A stretch of 57,145 bases of DNA, from NCBI GenBank assembly GCA_022798895.1, contig JAAWNJ010000003.1, forward strand, positions 1 through 57,145. The letters are read 5' to 3'. Each line of letters begins with the position of its first letter. The first letter of the stretch is position 1. The position numbers and the translations under genes are program-made. The notes under the pieces are model-generated. The model saw only the letters and a program-made list of their open reading frames with translations, was not told the origin of the DNA and made no database searches. This stretch comes from Clostridia bacterium. GTDB lineage: Bacteria > Bacillota > Clostridia > TANB77 > CAG-508. Shown one piece after another: positions 27,491 through 36,909 of the stretch.

Positions 27491-30196
27491 ATGGGAAATA
27501 AAGAGAGTGATAAAACAAAGCAATATAAAGTAAAAACAGAAAAACAAACAAAGGGAAATAAAGAGGGAAAGAAAAAAGGGAAAAAGAAGCACTCTAAACT
27601 TAAAAAGGCAATTTTGATTTGCTTTATTCTGATGCTTTTAGCAGGGCTAACAGGAGTAGGAATTGTAGCAGGAATTTTCCTAAGTGATAAATGGACTCTA
27701 ACAAGAGAAGAATTAATTGCAAACGAGAATACAGTAGTACTAGACTCAAAGGGAAAGCAAATTGCAGTTCTTTCAGCCTCTGAGGGAAGTGTAAATAGAA
27801 AACTAGTAACCCTTGATAAAATGGGAAAATATACAGCAGATGCTTATGTAGTAATAGAAGATAAGAGATTTTATGAACATGATGGTGTGGATATTTTAAG
27901 AACAGGAAAAGCTACAATTAGTTATTTATTACATAAAGCAGATGGTTCTAGCGTTGGTGGTGGAAGTACCATTACCCAACAATTGGTAAAGAATTTAATG
28001 TCTGATGATGCAGGAAGTGGGAGAGAAGGAATTGAGAGAAAAATCCGTGAGATGTCAAGAGCATATCATTTAGAAAAAATATTGAATAAACAAGAAATTC
28101 TAGAAAAATACTTAAATGTTATCTTCGTAGGAGGGAATGAACTTCATGGTGTGGAATATGGAGCACAATATTATTTTGCAAAATCAGCAAAAGACTTAGA
28201 TTTAGCAGAATCTTGCTTTTTAGCAGGTATTAACCATTCACCAAATGCATATAATCCATATAATGAAGAACTAGACAATAGCGAGAAAATTAAAACAAGA
28301 ACAAAATTTGTATTGGACTTGATGAAAGAGCAAAACAAGATAAGTGATAATCCAGAAGAAGCTGAAAAAACATATAATGAGGCAGCAGAGAAAATAGAAA
28401 AAGGTTTCAAATTTAAAAAAGGAAAATTTGAATTTGGAAATATGAATTCATATTTCGTAGAAGAAGCTGTTAGAGAAGCAACTCGTGACTTAGCAAAAGA
28501 GAAGAAAATTAGTTATGATGAAGCAGATAGTATCATTAGAGGTGGAGGATATAAATTATATACAACACAAGACTCTACTATTCAAAAAACTGTAGTAAGT
28601 GAAATGGCTAAAAAAAGCTATGTAGAATCAAGAACTGCTACATGGTATAATGGAAAGAAAAATGTTACGAAAAAAGTTCAAACACAATCAGGAATGACAA
28701 TTATTGATTTTAAAACTGGTAAAGTAGTTGCAATGGGAGGAGCTTTTGGAAGTGATGTAGGAACAAATAATAATTATGCTATGACAGAAAGACAAACAGG
28801 TTCTTCTATTAAACCTTTGGCAAATGTTTCAACAGGGCTAGAAGAAAAGGTAATTCAAGCTTCTACTGTGTATGAAGATACAACTACTGAATTTGCAGGA
28901 GTAAATGGTGGTAGAAGTTATAGACCAAAAAATGCAGGTGGATATCAAGGATTATGTACGGTTAGAAAATCAATAGAGGTTTCTTCTAATATTGTTAACA
29001 TCAAAATTCTTTCTAATATTGGAGCTAAAACAGTAGTTGACTATTTACACTCTTTTGGTTTGAGTACATATACTGTGGAAGAAGATGGTGTATTATCATT
29101 AGCAATTGGTGGTGCAAGTCATGGTTCAAGTACTTTACAAATGGCAGCAGCATATGCAGCACTTGCCAATGATGGTGTATATATCGAGCCTACTTTCTAT
29201 ACTAAATTAGTAAATGCTGATGGAGAAACCATATTAGAGTCAAAACAAGAAAAGCATAGAGTGATTTCAGCAGCAAATGCATATATTGTAAAACAAATTA
29301 TGATGGATGTTGTAACAGGCGCACAAGGAACAGCAAATGAATGCTATATGGCAAATTTTGATGTAGCAGCTAAAACTGGTACAACAGAAAATGATGGTGA
29401 CACATGGCTTTGTGGAATTACGCCATATTATGCAGCCACAACTTGGAACGGATTCCCAGAAAGTAACAGTATTCCATTATATAATGTGGGAAATGCAAGA
29501 AAACTTTGGGCTAATGTTATGAAATCTGTTCATAAGAATAAAAAAGCAGCTAGGTTTAAGAAACCTAATAATGTAGTGACAAAGAGTGTATGTAGAACTT
29601 CAGGAAAATTAGCAACCAAAAACTGCACAAGCACTTATACAGAGTACTTTACAGAAGATAATTTACCAAAGGCTTGCGATGGACATGAGGCAGAGAAAAT
29701 CTGTAAAGAAACAGGAAAATTAGCAAATGAATATTGCCCAGAGGTAGAAGAAAAAGTATTTGCTAAACAACCAGAAAAAGAGCAAAATGCTGGATGGAAA
29801 GTGATTGGAAAAAAAGATAAATATAGTGTTCCTACTGAAAAATGTACAAAACATAATGAAGAAACCAATAAAGTGGTAGTAGAAAATGTAGTTGGAAAAA
29901 CTGAAACAGAAGCAAGAACGCTACTTGCAGGACTCACCATTACGGTAATAGAAGGTCATGATGCTACTTTAGCAGATGGAATAGTATTAACACAAAGTAT
30001 AGAAGCAGGAACAAAGGTAGAAAAAGGAGTAGCTATTACTATTACAGTAAATAAGATAACCACGACAGATCCAGGAGGAGATAATTCAGGTGATAATACT
30101 ACAACTCCACCTAGTGGTGGAGATAATCCGGGAGGAGATGGAACAAATCCTGGAGGGAATACAACAACTCCAGGTGGAACAAATCCAACACATTAG
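27491..30196 (+). CDS. Class A penicillin-binding protein (PBP1 type) with PASTA domain
   Basis: A 901-residue bifunctional peptidoglycan synthase. A Lys-rich cytoplasmic tail of about 38 residues precedes a membrane helix (ILICFILMLLAGLTGVGIVA). The GT51 glycosyltransferase shows EDKRFYEHDGVDILR, GGGSTITQQLVKNL and KILNKQEILEKYLNVIFVGG. The transpeptidase has the SxxK serine at about 438 (GSSIKPLA), SSN (SVEVSSNIV region) and KTGTTEND at about 628. A PASTA domain (VVENVVGKTETEARTLL) follows at about 797-860, then a Gly/Pro/Thr tail. It builds and crosslinks the cell wall. AGGAGG precedes the ATG. Confidence 0.95.
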   Translation: MGNKESDKTKQYKVKTEKQTKGNKEGKKKGKKKHSKLKKAILICFILMLLAGLTGVGIVAGIFLSDKWTLTREELIANENTVVLDSKGKQIAVLSASEGSVNRKLVTLDKMGKYTADAYVVIEDKRFYEHDGVDILRTGKATISYLLHKADGSSVGGGSTITQQLVKNLMSDDAGSGREGIERKIREMSRAYHLEKILNKQEILEKYLNVIFVGGNELHGVEYGAQYYFAKSAKDLDLAESCFLAGINHSPNAYNPYNEELDNSEKIKTRTKFVLDLMKEQNKISDNPEEAEKTYNEAAEKIEKGFKFKKGKFEFGNMNSYFVEEAVREATRDLAKEKKISYDEADSIIRGGGYKLYTTQDSTIQKTVVSEMAKKSYVESRTATWYNGKKNVTKKVQTQSGMTIIDFKTGKVVAMGGAFGSDVGTNNNYAMTERQTGSSIKPLANVSTGLEEKVIQASTVYEDTTTEFAGVNGGRSYRPKNAGGYQGLCTVRKSIEVSSNIVNIKILSNIGAKTVVDYLHSFGLSTYTVEEDGVLSLAIGGASHGSSTLQMAAAYAALANDGVYIEPTFYTKLVNADGETILESKQEKHRVISAANAYIVKQIMMDVVTGAQGTANECYMANFDVAAKTGTTENDGDTWLCGITPYYAATTWNGFPESNSIPLYNVGNARKLWANVMKSVHKNKKAARFKKPNNVVTKSVCRTSGKLATKNCTSTYTEYFTEDNLPKACDGHEAEKICKETGKLANEYCPEVEEKVFAKQPEKEQNAGWKVIGKKDKYSVPTEKCTKHNEETNKVVVENVVGKTETEARTLLAGLTITVIEGHDATLADGIVLTQSIEAGTKVEKGVAITITVNKITTTDPGGDNSGDNTTTPPSGGDNPGGDGTNPGGNTTTPGGTNPTH

Positions 30197-30237
30197 TACT
30201 ATAGTATAGAAATTGAAAATGAAGGAGAGACTAACTT

Positions 30238-31638
30238 ATGCCAATTCAATTTTATAATACCCTAACAAGACAAAAGGGAGAATTTAAACCATTAGAAGGA
30301 AATACGGTCCGCATTTATTCATGCGGGCCAACCGTGTATAGTTATGCCCATATTGGTAACTTTAGGGCATATATTTTTATGGACACTTTAAGAAGAGTAT
30401 TGCAATACAATGGATATGAATTAAATCATGTTATGAATATTACTGATGTAGGGCACTTAGAATCTGATAGCGATGAAGGCGAAGACAAAATGGAAAAAGC
30501 AGCAAGAAAAGAAAACAAAGACCCTTATGAAATTGCTAAATATTATACAGAAATTTTCTTTAAAGATATGGAAAGACTTCAAATACAAAGACCAGAAACA
30601 ATTGCTAAAGCAACAGAGCACATTCCAGAAATGTTAGAATTCGTACAAGGATTAGTAAAAAATGGATATGCCTATGAAACTAGTAGAGGTATCTATTTTG
30701 ATATTTCAAAATTAGATAAATATCCAGTATTATCTAACAGAAATATTGATGAACAAATTGCAGGTGCAAGAGTAGATGTAGATGAGGAAAAAAGAAATCC
30801 ATATGACTTTGCTTTGTGGATTAAAGCACCAGAAACACATATTATGAAATGGGAAAGTCCTTGGGGATTATCTTATCCAGGATGGCACATTGAGTGTAGT
30901 GCAATGGGAAGAAAATACTTAGGGGATGAGTTTGACATTCATACAGGTGGAATTGACCACATTCCAACACACCATGAAAATGAAATTGCACAAAGTAAAG
31001 GGCTAACAGGTAAAGTACCAGCAAAATGCTGGATGCATGTGGAATTCTTACAAGTAGATGGCGGAAAAATGTCCAAATCATTAGGAAATACCTATACTTT
31101 AGACCAATTGCAAGAAAAAGGAATAGAGCCATTAGCATATAAACTATTTTGTTTTACAGCACATTATCGTACAAAATTAAATTTTACATTTGATACAGCT
31201 TTAGCTACGCAAACAGCATTAAACCGTTTGAGAGAAGGCTTTTTGAAACATCAAGAAGGAACGATTGACATTTCAAATGAAAAAATAAAAGAATATGAAG
31301 ATAAATTTTTGGCAACAATAAATGATGACTTGAATATGCCAGCAGCTATGGGAATTGTATGGGAAATTATTAGAAATCAAGAAAAATCAAAACAATATGC
31401 AAAACTTTTATTAAAATTTGATAAGGTTTTAGGATTAGATTTAGAGAATAGTAAACAATATCTAGAAGAAGCAAAACAAATAGAATTGCCAGAAGAGATT
31501 GCAGAATTATTAGAAAAGAGAAAACAAGCAAGAGAAAATAAAGATTGGAAAATAGCTGATCAAATTCGTGACCAATTAAAAGAAAAAGGATATAGTGTAA
31601 AAGATACTAAAGAGGGAATGACAGTAGAAAAGATATAG
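30238..31638 (+). CDS. cysS: Cysteinyl-tRNA synthetase
   Basis: A 466-residue class I tRNA synthetase. The zinc-site cysteine is in YSCGPTVYSYAHIGNFRAY, which also carries the HIGH-type motif; further zinc ligands are in WHIECSAM and THHENEIAQS, and KMSKSLGNTYTL is the KMSKS loop. The C-terminal DALR-type domain ends the protein. It charges tRNA-Cys. The gene has AAGGAGAG upstream and is followed closely by a DUF1189 gene and ftsH, a likely operon. Confidence 0.97.
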   Translation: MPIQFYNTLTRQKGEFKPLEGNTVRIYSCGPTVYSYAHIGNFRAYIFMDTLRRVLQYNGYELNHVMNITDVGHLESDSDEGEDKMEKAARKENKDPYEIAKYYTEIFFKDMERLQIQRPETIAKATEHIPEMLEFVQGLVKNGYAYETSRGIYFDISKLDKYPVLSNRNIDEQIAGARVDVDEEKRNPYDFALWIKAPETHIMKWESPWGLSYPGWHIECSAMGRKYLGDEFDIHTGGIDHIPTHHENEIAQSKGLTGKVPAKCWMHVEFLQVDGGKMSKSLGNTYTLDQLQEKGIEPLAYKLFCFTAHYRTKLNFTFDTALATQTALNRLREGFLKHQEGTIDISNEKIKEYEDKFLATINDDLNMPAAMGIVWEIIRNQEKSKQYAKLLLKFDKVLGLDLENSKQYLEEAKQIELPEEIAELLEKRKQARENKDWKIADQIRDQLKEKGYSVKDTKEGMTVEKI

Positions 31639-31664
31639 CAATTAGAAAGGTGGAAGTAAGAAAA

Positions 31665-32729
31665 GTGGAAGAGGAAAACAAAATCTCATTTTGGAAGAAA
31701 ATAAAAATTAGTATTTTCGGATTAGAAGAATATCAAAAATTAGCAATACAAAAAGTAGGAAGTTCTATTGGGTATTTAGCCAAATTAATGTTGATTTTTG
31801 TTTTCCTTATTTCACTTGTGATTACATGGAATTTCGCAAAAGTTGTAAATCAAGTAAGTTCTTATATAGAAAATGAGATTGCAGAAATTCATTTTGAAGA
31901 AAATACATTAATGGTAAAGCCAAAAGATGAAGGAAATCAAGCTATTATAGCAGAAGAAGATGAATTATTAAATGGAAAGATAATCATAGACACAGGGGAC
32001 CTAAATGAAGAACAGGTAACAAAATATGAAGAAGCTGTAAAAGGTTATAGCAATGGGATGATCATTTTAAAAGATAAAATAATATTCAAAACAGGAATAA
32101 CAGCTATGTCAACTACAATGTCTTATCAAGATATTAGCCAAAGATATCATATTGTAAAATTGGACAAGCAAGATATTACAAACATGCTATCAGGAACTAT
32201 GATATGGACAATTTATATTACATTTTTCATTACTATGGCTATTTACCTATTTATCATATATTTTTCTACAGTTTTGGTAGATGCTTTGTTATATTCTATC
32301 CTAGGCTATATCACAGGAGTTTTCTCAAGATTGAGATTAAAATATAGTGCAACATATAATATTGCAGTCCATAGCTTAACACTTCCTATTATTTTAAATC
32401 TTGTGTATATGATAGTAAATCAGTTAACAGGATATACGATTCAATATTTTAGTATTATGTATATGGCAATTACTTGTATTTATATTATTACCTCAATTTT
32501 AATGATTAAATCAGATATGATAAAACAACAAATGGAATTATCAAAGATTATTTCAGAACAAGAGAAAATTAAACAAGAATTAGCAAGACAAGAACAAGAG
32601 AAAAAAGAGGAAGAAGAGAGAGAAAGAGTTCGCAGGGAGGACGAAAAGAAAAGACAAGAAGAGAAAAAAGAGGAAAAACGTAAAGCTAGAGATGAGAACC
32701 ATCCACAGCCAGAGGCAAATATAAGGTAA
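31665..32729 (+). CDS. DUF1189 membrane protein
   Basis: A protein of 354 residues with the DUF1189 layout: short N-terminus (ISFWKKIKISIFGLEEYQKL), a first helix (LAKLMLIFVFLISLVITWNF), an outer domain of about 120 residues, then four clustered helices (about 175-290) and a highly charged C-terminal coiled coil of Lys, Glu and Arg. The GTG at 31665 is preferred because AGAAAGGTGG lies about 11 bases upstream; the GTG at 31650 directly abuts that site. Function is unknown. It ends 17 bases before ftsH. Confidence 0.75.
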   Translation: MEEENKISFWKKIKISIFGLEEYQKLAIQKVGSSIGYLAKLMLIFVFLISLVITWNFAKVVNQVSSYIENEIAEIHFEENTLMVKPKDEGNQAIIAEEDELLNGKIIIDTGDLNEEQVTKYEEAVKGYSNGMIILKDKIIFKTGITAMSTTMSYQDISQRYHIVKLDKQDITNMLSGTMIWTIYITFFITMAIYLFIIYFSTVLVDALLYSILGYITGVFSRLRLKYSATYNIAVHSLTLPIILNLVYMIVNQLTGYTIQYFSIMYMAITCIYIITSILMIKSDMIKQQMELSKIISEQEKIKQELARQEQEKKEEEERERVRREDEKKRQEEKKEEKRKARDENHPQPEANIR

Positions 32730-32746
32730 AAGGAGAGAAAACTACA

Positions 32747-34559
32747 ATGAGTGAGCAAAATCAAAATCAGAAGGATAAAGATAAGAAACTAAAAATGTAT
32801 CTTCGGAATTGCTATTTTAGTGTTACTAGTTATACTTGCAGGAATATCTGTGTGGTTTTTAACCACGAATAATCAGAAGGAAAAAGATAATGAATTAGCA
32901 TATACCGAATTAATCAAGAAAGTAGATGCAGGTGAAGTAGAAAAAGTTGAAATGACAGTAGGGAGTACTTCTGTTAAAGTAAAGATAAGAGGAGAAGAAG
33001 AAGGCAAAGAGAAAAAGACAATTGTGCCCAATACACAAGCTTTTATTGAACTAATCCAAGAAAAGACCTTAAAAGGAAATGAGATTGAATTAGTGCAAAA
33101 AAAGCAAAATCCATTGATTGGTGTAATGCAAACTTTATTTTCACTATTACCAACCTTAATACTTGTAGGTTTAGTCATTGTTTTATTTAAAATGCAAGGA
33201 CTAGGAGATAAGGGAAAAGTATATGATGCAGAAACAACAAAATCTAAAATAAAGTTTGATGATGTTGCAGGGCTAGAAGAAGAAAAAAGTGAAATGATAG
33301 AAATTGTAGATTTCTTGAAAGAACCAAAGAGATTTACTGATATGGGAGCTAAAGTTCCAAGGGGCGTTCTTCTTTGTGGAAATCCAGGAACAGGTAAAAC
33401 TTTAATTGCAAAGGCGATTGCAGGAGAGGCAAAAGTACCATTTATTTCTATGAGTGGTTCTGAATTTATTGAAATGTTTGCAGGACTTGGTGCTTCTCGT
33501 GTTAGAAAATTATTTGAAAAAGCAAAAAAAGTTGCTCCATGTATTGTATTTATTGATGAGATTGATGCGATTGGTTCTAGAAGATCTAGTGGAAGCGGAG
33601 CAGAATCAGAAAATAACCAAACATTAAACCAATTGCTAGTGGAAATGGATGGCTTTGATACAGAAGAGACGATTATTGTGCTTGCCGCAACAAACAGACC
33701 AGAAATGTTAGATAAAGCATTATTAAGACCAGGTAGATTTGATAGACAAATTACAATTGCACTTCCTGATATGAAGGGAAGAGAAGAAATTTTAAAAATT
33801 CATGCAAAAGGAAAGAAGTTTGCAGAAGAAGTAAATTTGAAAGATATTGCAGGAGATACAGCAGGATTTACAGGTGCAGAACTTGCTAATATTTTAAATG
33901 AAGCGGCTATTATTGCAACTATCAAAAAGCATGAAGCAATTACACAAGATGATGTGGAAGATGCGGTTAAGAAAGTAACTGTAGGACTAGAAAGACAAAG
34001 TAGAGTAATCTCAGATAAAGATAAAAAATTAACTGCTTATCATGAAGCAGGACATGCTATTGTTAGTAGTACTTTAGAAACACAAAAAGATATTAAAGAA
34101 GTATCTATTATTCCTCGTGGTATTGCAGGTGGATACACCATGTACAAGACAAATGAGGATAAATACTATATTTCTAAAACAGAAATGCAAGAAAAATTAA
34201 TTGCTTTACTTGGTGGACGTGCTGCTGAGAAAGTTGCTTTAAATGATATTTCAACAGGGGCAAGTAATGATATTGAAGTCGCAACTGGGATTGCCAAAGA
34301 TATGATTACAAAATATGGTATGAGCGATAACTTAGGACCAATTTCAGTAGATACAGAAAAAGACCCATATCAATTACAATTATTTGGTGAGAAATTTAGT
34401 GACGCCATAGGTGCAGAAGTTAAAATTATGTTAGATAGCAGTTATGCAAAAGCACAAGAAATTTTAAGGAATAACATGGATAAACTAGATAAAGTAGCTG
34501 AGGCTTTAATGGAAAAAGAAGTAATTTCAAGTGAGGAATTTGCAGAATTGATAAAATAG
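32747..34559 (+). CDS. ftsH: Membrane AAA protease FtsH, with CGG recoding site
   Basis: FtsH degrades misfolded and regulatory membrane proteins. Starting at the ATG at 32747 (AAAGGAGAG upstream) and read through one +1 shift, it has 603 residues. The shift falls after MYL and restores the first membrane helix GIAILVLLVILAGISVWFL. The outer domain is followed by a second helix (LFSLLPTLILVGLVIVLF), the AAA module with GNPGTGKT at about 210 (most FtsH have GPPGTGKT), IVFIDEIDAIG, ATNRPEMLDKALLRPGRFD, and the zinc motif HEAGH at about 431. Without the shift only a start at GTG 32820 is possible; it has no ribosome binding site and would cut the helix. Confidence 0.93.
32804..32807 (+). other. 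Recoding site 5: CGGA read as glycine (ftsH)
   Basis: Zero frame: ATG TAT CTT CGG AAT TGC, ending at a TAA about 65 bases on. Skipping the C gives ATG TAT CTT GGA ATT GCT and an uninterrupted transmembrane helix. Confidence 0.78.
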
Positions 34560-34568
34560 TGGTATAAT
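34540..34568 (+). promoter_or_regulatory. Promoter inside the ftsH end
   Basis: TTGCAG (34540-34545), a 17-base spacer and consensus TATAAT (34563-34568). Transcription would start near 34575, leaving a leader of about 65 bases with a possible stem TCTTTC/GGAAGA before the small gene at 34642. Confidence 0.7.
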
Positions 34569-34641
34569 GTAAATTAGTACTCGTTTATCTTTCGGTGTAA
34601 GACGGAAGAAACTCAATTTATAATTAAAGAGGTATGCTACA

Positions 34642-34833
34642 ATGGGAATAATAGACTATCGTGTTGTACAAAGTTCGGGAGAAGACAGGTATGCAGAAAA
34701 TGCTGTCAAGGAGGTAGTCAAAGGTGTTCAGGATTACCTTGACCGAGGAGGCGGTTGGAAACCCACTGGAGGAATATGCGTTATCTATGAAAATGGATTT
34801 TATACAGCCTTTCAAGCGCTGTTTAAAGGGTAA
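34642..34833 (+). CDS. Small DUF1737-like protein
   Basis: A 63-residue protein with YRVVQSSGEDRYAENAV at the start and WKPTGGICVIYENGFYTAFQAL at the end. This arrangement, a Tyr-Arg-Val-Val strand, a helix and a GG-containing hairpin ending in QAL, matches DUF1737, a small alpha/beta domain of unknown function. It has its own promoter and terminator, and AAAGAGGT precedes the ATG. Confidence 0.7.
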   Translation: MGIIDYRVVQSSGEDRYAENAVKEVVKGVQDYLDRGGGWKPTGGICVIYENGFYTAFQALFKG

Positions 34834-34840
34834 ATCAATA

Positions 34841-34872
34841 AAAGCTGACTGCTTACACAGTTGGCTTTTTTA
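34841..34872 (+). terminator. Rho-independent terminator
   Basis: AAAGCTGACTG (34841-34851) pairs with CAGTTGGCTTT (34858-34868), then a T-run. Confidence 0.85.
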
Positions 34873-34929
34873 TTGTATATAAATAAAATAATTTACAAAT
34901 AATAAATTTGATAAAACTATAAAAAGCTA

Positions 34930-34958
34930 TTCAAAAATAGGCAATTTTGTGCTATACT
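34930..34958 (+). promoter_or_regulatory. Promoter of the toxin-antitoxin pair
   Basis: TTCAAA (34930-34935), a 17-base spacer and TATACT (34953-34958), 31 bases before the antitoxin ATG. This excludes the open frame's earlier TTG at 34947 as the start. Confidence 0.6.
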
Positions 34959-34988
34959 ATAAATAGTATGAAAAGAGAGGTGTTGAAA

Positions 34989-35228
34989 ATGCAACAAGTA
35001 AAAAGTTTACGAGAAATAGAAACAGTTATTAATCAAAACGGAGAAATGGTAATTGGAAAAAATAATAAAAATAATGTAATAATAATGAGCATGGAAGAAT
35101 ACAGAAATAACATTTTTGATAATGAAACCGTAAAAAAGCTTTTAAAATCAGAAGAAGATATTGAAAAAGGTAGAACAAGAAAAGCAACGGAAGTAATAAA
35201 GGAGTTAAGAGAAAAGTGTGGATTCTAA
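34989..35228 (+). CDS. Phd/YefM-type antitoxin
   Basis: A 79-residue protein with the antitoxin pattern of an N-terminal DNA-binding half (VKSLREIETVINQNGEMVI, then NVIIMSMEEYRN) and a charged C-terminal half that would wrap the toxin. The ATG at 34989 has GAGAGG 8 bases upstream. Its stop overlaps the start of the RelE/ParE-like gene by 11 bases, the usual translational coupling of type II pairs. It should neutralise that toxin and repress the shared promoter. Confidence 0.82.
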   Translation: MQQVKSLREIETVINQNGEMVIGKNNKNNVIIMSMEEYRNNIFDNETVKKLLKSEEDIEKGRTRKATEVIKELREKCGF

Positions 35229-35538
35229 AGATGAGCCATTTGAAGTAGAATTTACTGATGGATGTATTGAAGAAATGAATGGAATTTACGAGTATATTTC
35301 TAATAATTTAAAAGAGGACAATGTAGCAAAACGACTTATGACAGAAGTAACAGACAGAGTTTTAAATTTGGCAAATGAACCAGAATTATATATGAAGATT
35401 GGAAAGGCTGATAGATTAAAAAGAGAATATCATAGAATTGTAATAAAAAATTATGTTATATTATATACAATAGATTTTGGAAAAAGAAAAGTATATATTT
35501 CTCGTATGATATATGGCAGAAGAAATTATCTACTATAA
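35218..35538 (+). CDS. RelE/ParE-family toxin
   Basis: A 106-residue protein of the RelE/ParE fold: VEFTDGCIEEMNGIYEYISNNL as the first strand and helices, RVLNLANEPELYMKIG, then the core strands REYHRIVIKNYVILYTID and VYISRMIYGRRNYLL. The basic and aromatic C-terminus is where RelE toxins act on mRNA in the ribosome, while ParE members hit gyrase; which applies cannot be told. Start is GTG, translated by coupling with the antitoxin. Confidence 0.85.
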   Translation: MDSKDEPFEVEFTDGCIEEMNGIYEYISNNLKEDNVAKRLMTEVTDRVLNLANEPELYMKIGKADRLKREYHRIVIKNYVILYTIDFGKRKVYISRMIYGRRNYLL

Positions 35539-35560
35539 AAATTTATATACAGTTTTATTA

Positions 35561-36409
35561 TTAAATATCAATACTTTTTCCATTTAAATACTTTAAAATT
35601 CCACTCTCACCTTTAAAATGAAAAGTAAGAGAACAACTTGTTAGCTGTTGAACTTTAAAGCCAAACTTTTTGTTAATCTCATTATTTCCATATTTGCCAT
35701 CTCCTAAAATAGGGTGACCAATGTGCGATAAATGAGCACGAATTTGATGCGTTTTACCAGTATGTAGAGTAATATCTAATATACTGGTATTTTCTTTTTT
35801 ATTCTCTTCCATCACTTGATAAGAAGTCACAATTTTTTCATAACCTTTTTTAGGGGCATCAGAAATATATACCAAAGATTTTTTTGCATCTTTAAATAGA
35901 TAAGCTGTTAAAGTAGCTTGTTTTTTAGTAGGAATACCAATTACTTTGGCTTTGTAATGCTTCTCTATTTCATGTTTTTTAAACTTATCTAATAAAATAT
36001 TCAAGGCTTCCTCATCTTTAGCAAATAAAACTAAGCCAGTCGTATTTCTATCTAAACGATGGCAAGGCTTGATAAAAGTATATGATTTTTCAAGTAAAGT
36101 AGTTAATGAATTTGCACTAGTTACTTCAATTCCAGTAGGTTTATTTACAACACAGATATGCTCATCTTCATAGATAATATTTATTTCAAAATGAGAGTTC
36201 TTTTCTAATAACTCATCAGAAATATATACTTTTATATGGTCTCCTGTATGTATAATCACATTTTCATTCATTCGTACATCATTCACACGAATATCTTTTT
36301 TACGAAGAGTTTTGTATAATACATTCAGGCTTAAGCCATCAAAAGTATCTAATAACAAACTATTTAATTTCTTCCCATTATATTTATCATCTACAATTAA
36401 TTCTTTCAT
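35561..36409 (-). CDS. RluA-family pseudouridine synthase
   Basis: A 282-residue enzyme that converts uridine to pseudouridine in rRNA or tRNA. An N-terminal S4-like segment (GLSLNVLYKTLRKKDIRVND) precedes the catalytic domain with the RLD motif (PCHRLDRNTTGLVLFAK), VVNKPTGIEV, HTGKTHQIRAHLSHIGHPILGDGKYG and the usual C-terminus. The target base is not predictable. The ATG at 36409 is chosen because a TATACT box ends only six bases upstream, so the message would begin at or next to the start codon. Confidence 0.9.
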   Translation of the reverse strand: MKELIVDDKYNGKKLNSLLLDTFDGLSLNVLYKTLRKKDIRVNDVRMNENVIIHTGDHIKVYISDELLEKNSHFEINIIYEDEHICVVNKPTGIEVTSANSLTTLLEKSYTFIKPCHRLDRNTTGLVLFAKDEEALNILLDKFKKHEIEKHYKAKVIGIPTKKQATLTAYLFKDAKKSLVYISDAPKKGYEKIVTSYQVMEENKKENTSILDITLHTGKTHQIRAHLSHIGHPILGDGKYGNNEINKKFGFKVQQLTSCSLTFHFKGESGILKYLNGKSIDI

Positions 36410-36415
36410 GTTTTT

Positions 36416-36444
36416 AGTATACCATAAGGAACCAAAAAAATCAA
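36416..36444 (-). promoter_or_regulatory. Promoter giving a leaderless RluA message
   Basis: On the minus strand TTGATT (36444-36439), a 17-base spacer and TATACT (36421-36416). The expected start of transcription, about seven bases on, coincides with the ATG at 36409, and no ribosome binding site is seen. Confidence 0.55.
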
Positions 36445-36480
36445 AGTGCATAAAATACCAAAGAAAGGAAGAAGAAATAA

Positions 36481-36833
36481 TGGAATTTTTATGGAATGGT
36501 ATTTTATGGGTATTAGCCTTGTATGGCTTATTTGAAATAATAAAGACAATTGTTTATACATATACTTACACTAATTTAAAACCAGATGGAATTTATGTGA
36601 TTGTAGCTGCCAAAAATCAAGAAAAGAAGATTGAAGGCTTTCTTCGTTCATTTCTATTTCGTCTCATTTATGGAAAAGAAGAGAGTGTGAAGGATGTGAT
36701 TGTAGTAGACTTAAATTCAACAGATGAAACAAAGGAAATCTTAGAAAAGTTGGGAAACGATTATGAAAATATTAAGGTTTCTAATTGGAGGGATTGTAAA
36801 GAGATTTTAGATAGTGTAGATGGGGTAAAATAA
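36481..36833 (+). CDS. Small membrane-anchored protein with a glycosyltransferase-like strand
   Basis: A 117-residue protein with an N-terminal helix (GILWVLALYGLFEIIKTIVY) and a soluble part reading YVIVAAKNQEKKIEGFLRSF and VIVVDLNSTDETKEILEKL. The latter resembles the nucleotide-sugar binding half of family 2 glycosyltransferases, but the protein is far too short and lacks the acceptor half, so it is unlikely to be a working transferase. AAAGGAAG precedes the ATG. It lies divergent to the RluA gene. Confidence 0.6.
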
Positions 36834-36855
36834 TCTATAAAATTTATTCAAATAA

Positions 36856-36884
36856 TTGATAAAACAAGCAAAAAAGTGTACAAT
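36856..36884 (+). promoter_or_regulatory. Promoter of the nucleotidyltransferase pair
   Basis: TTGATA (36856-36861), a 17-base spacer and TACAAT (36879-36884). It places the transcription start near 36891 and supports the ATG at 36910 as the start. Confidence 0.65.
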
Positions 36885-36909
36885 ATCTTTAGAAAGTAGG
36901 AGATATTGT

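Noticed and set aside
34560..34641. Leader before the DUF1737-like gene as a riboswitch
   Set aside because: Only one short stem is visible and no known aptamer core is recognisable.
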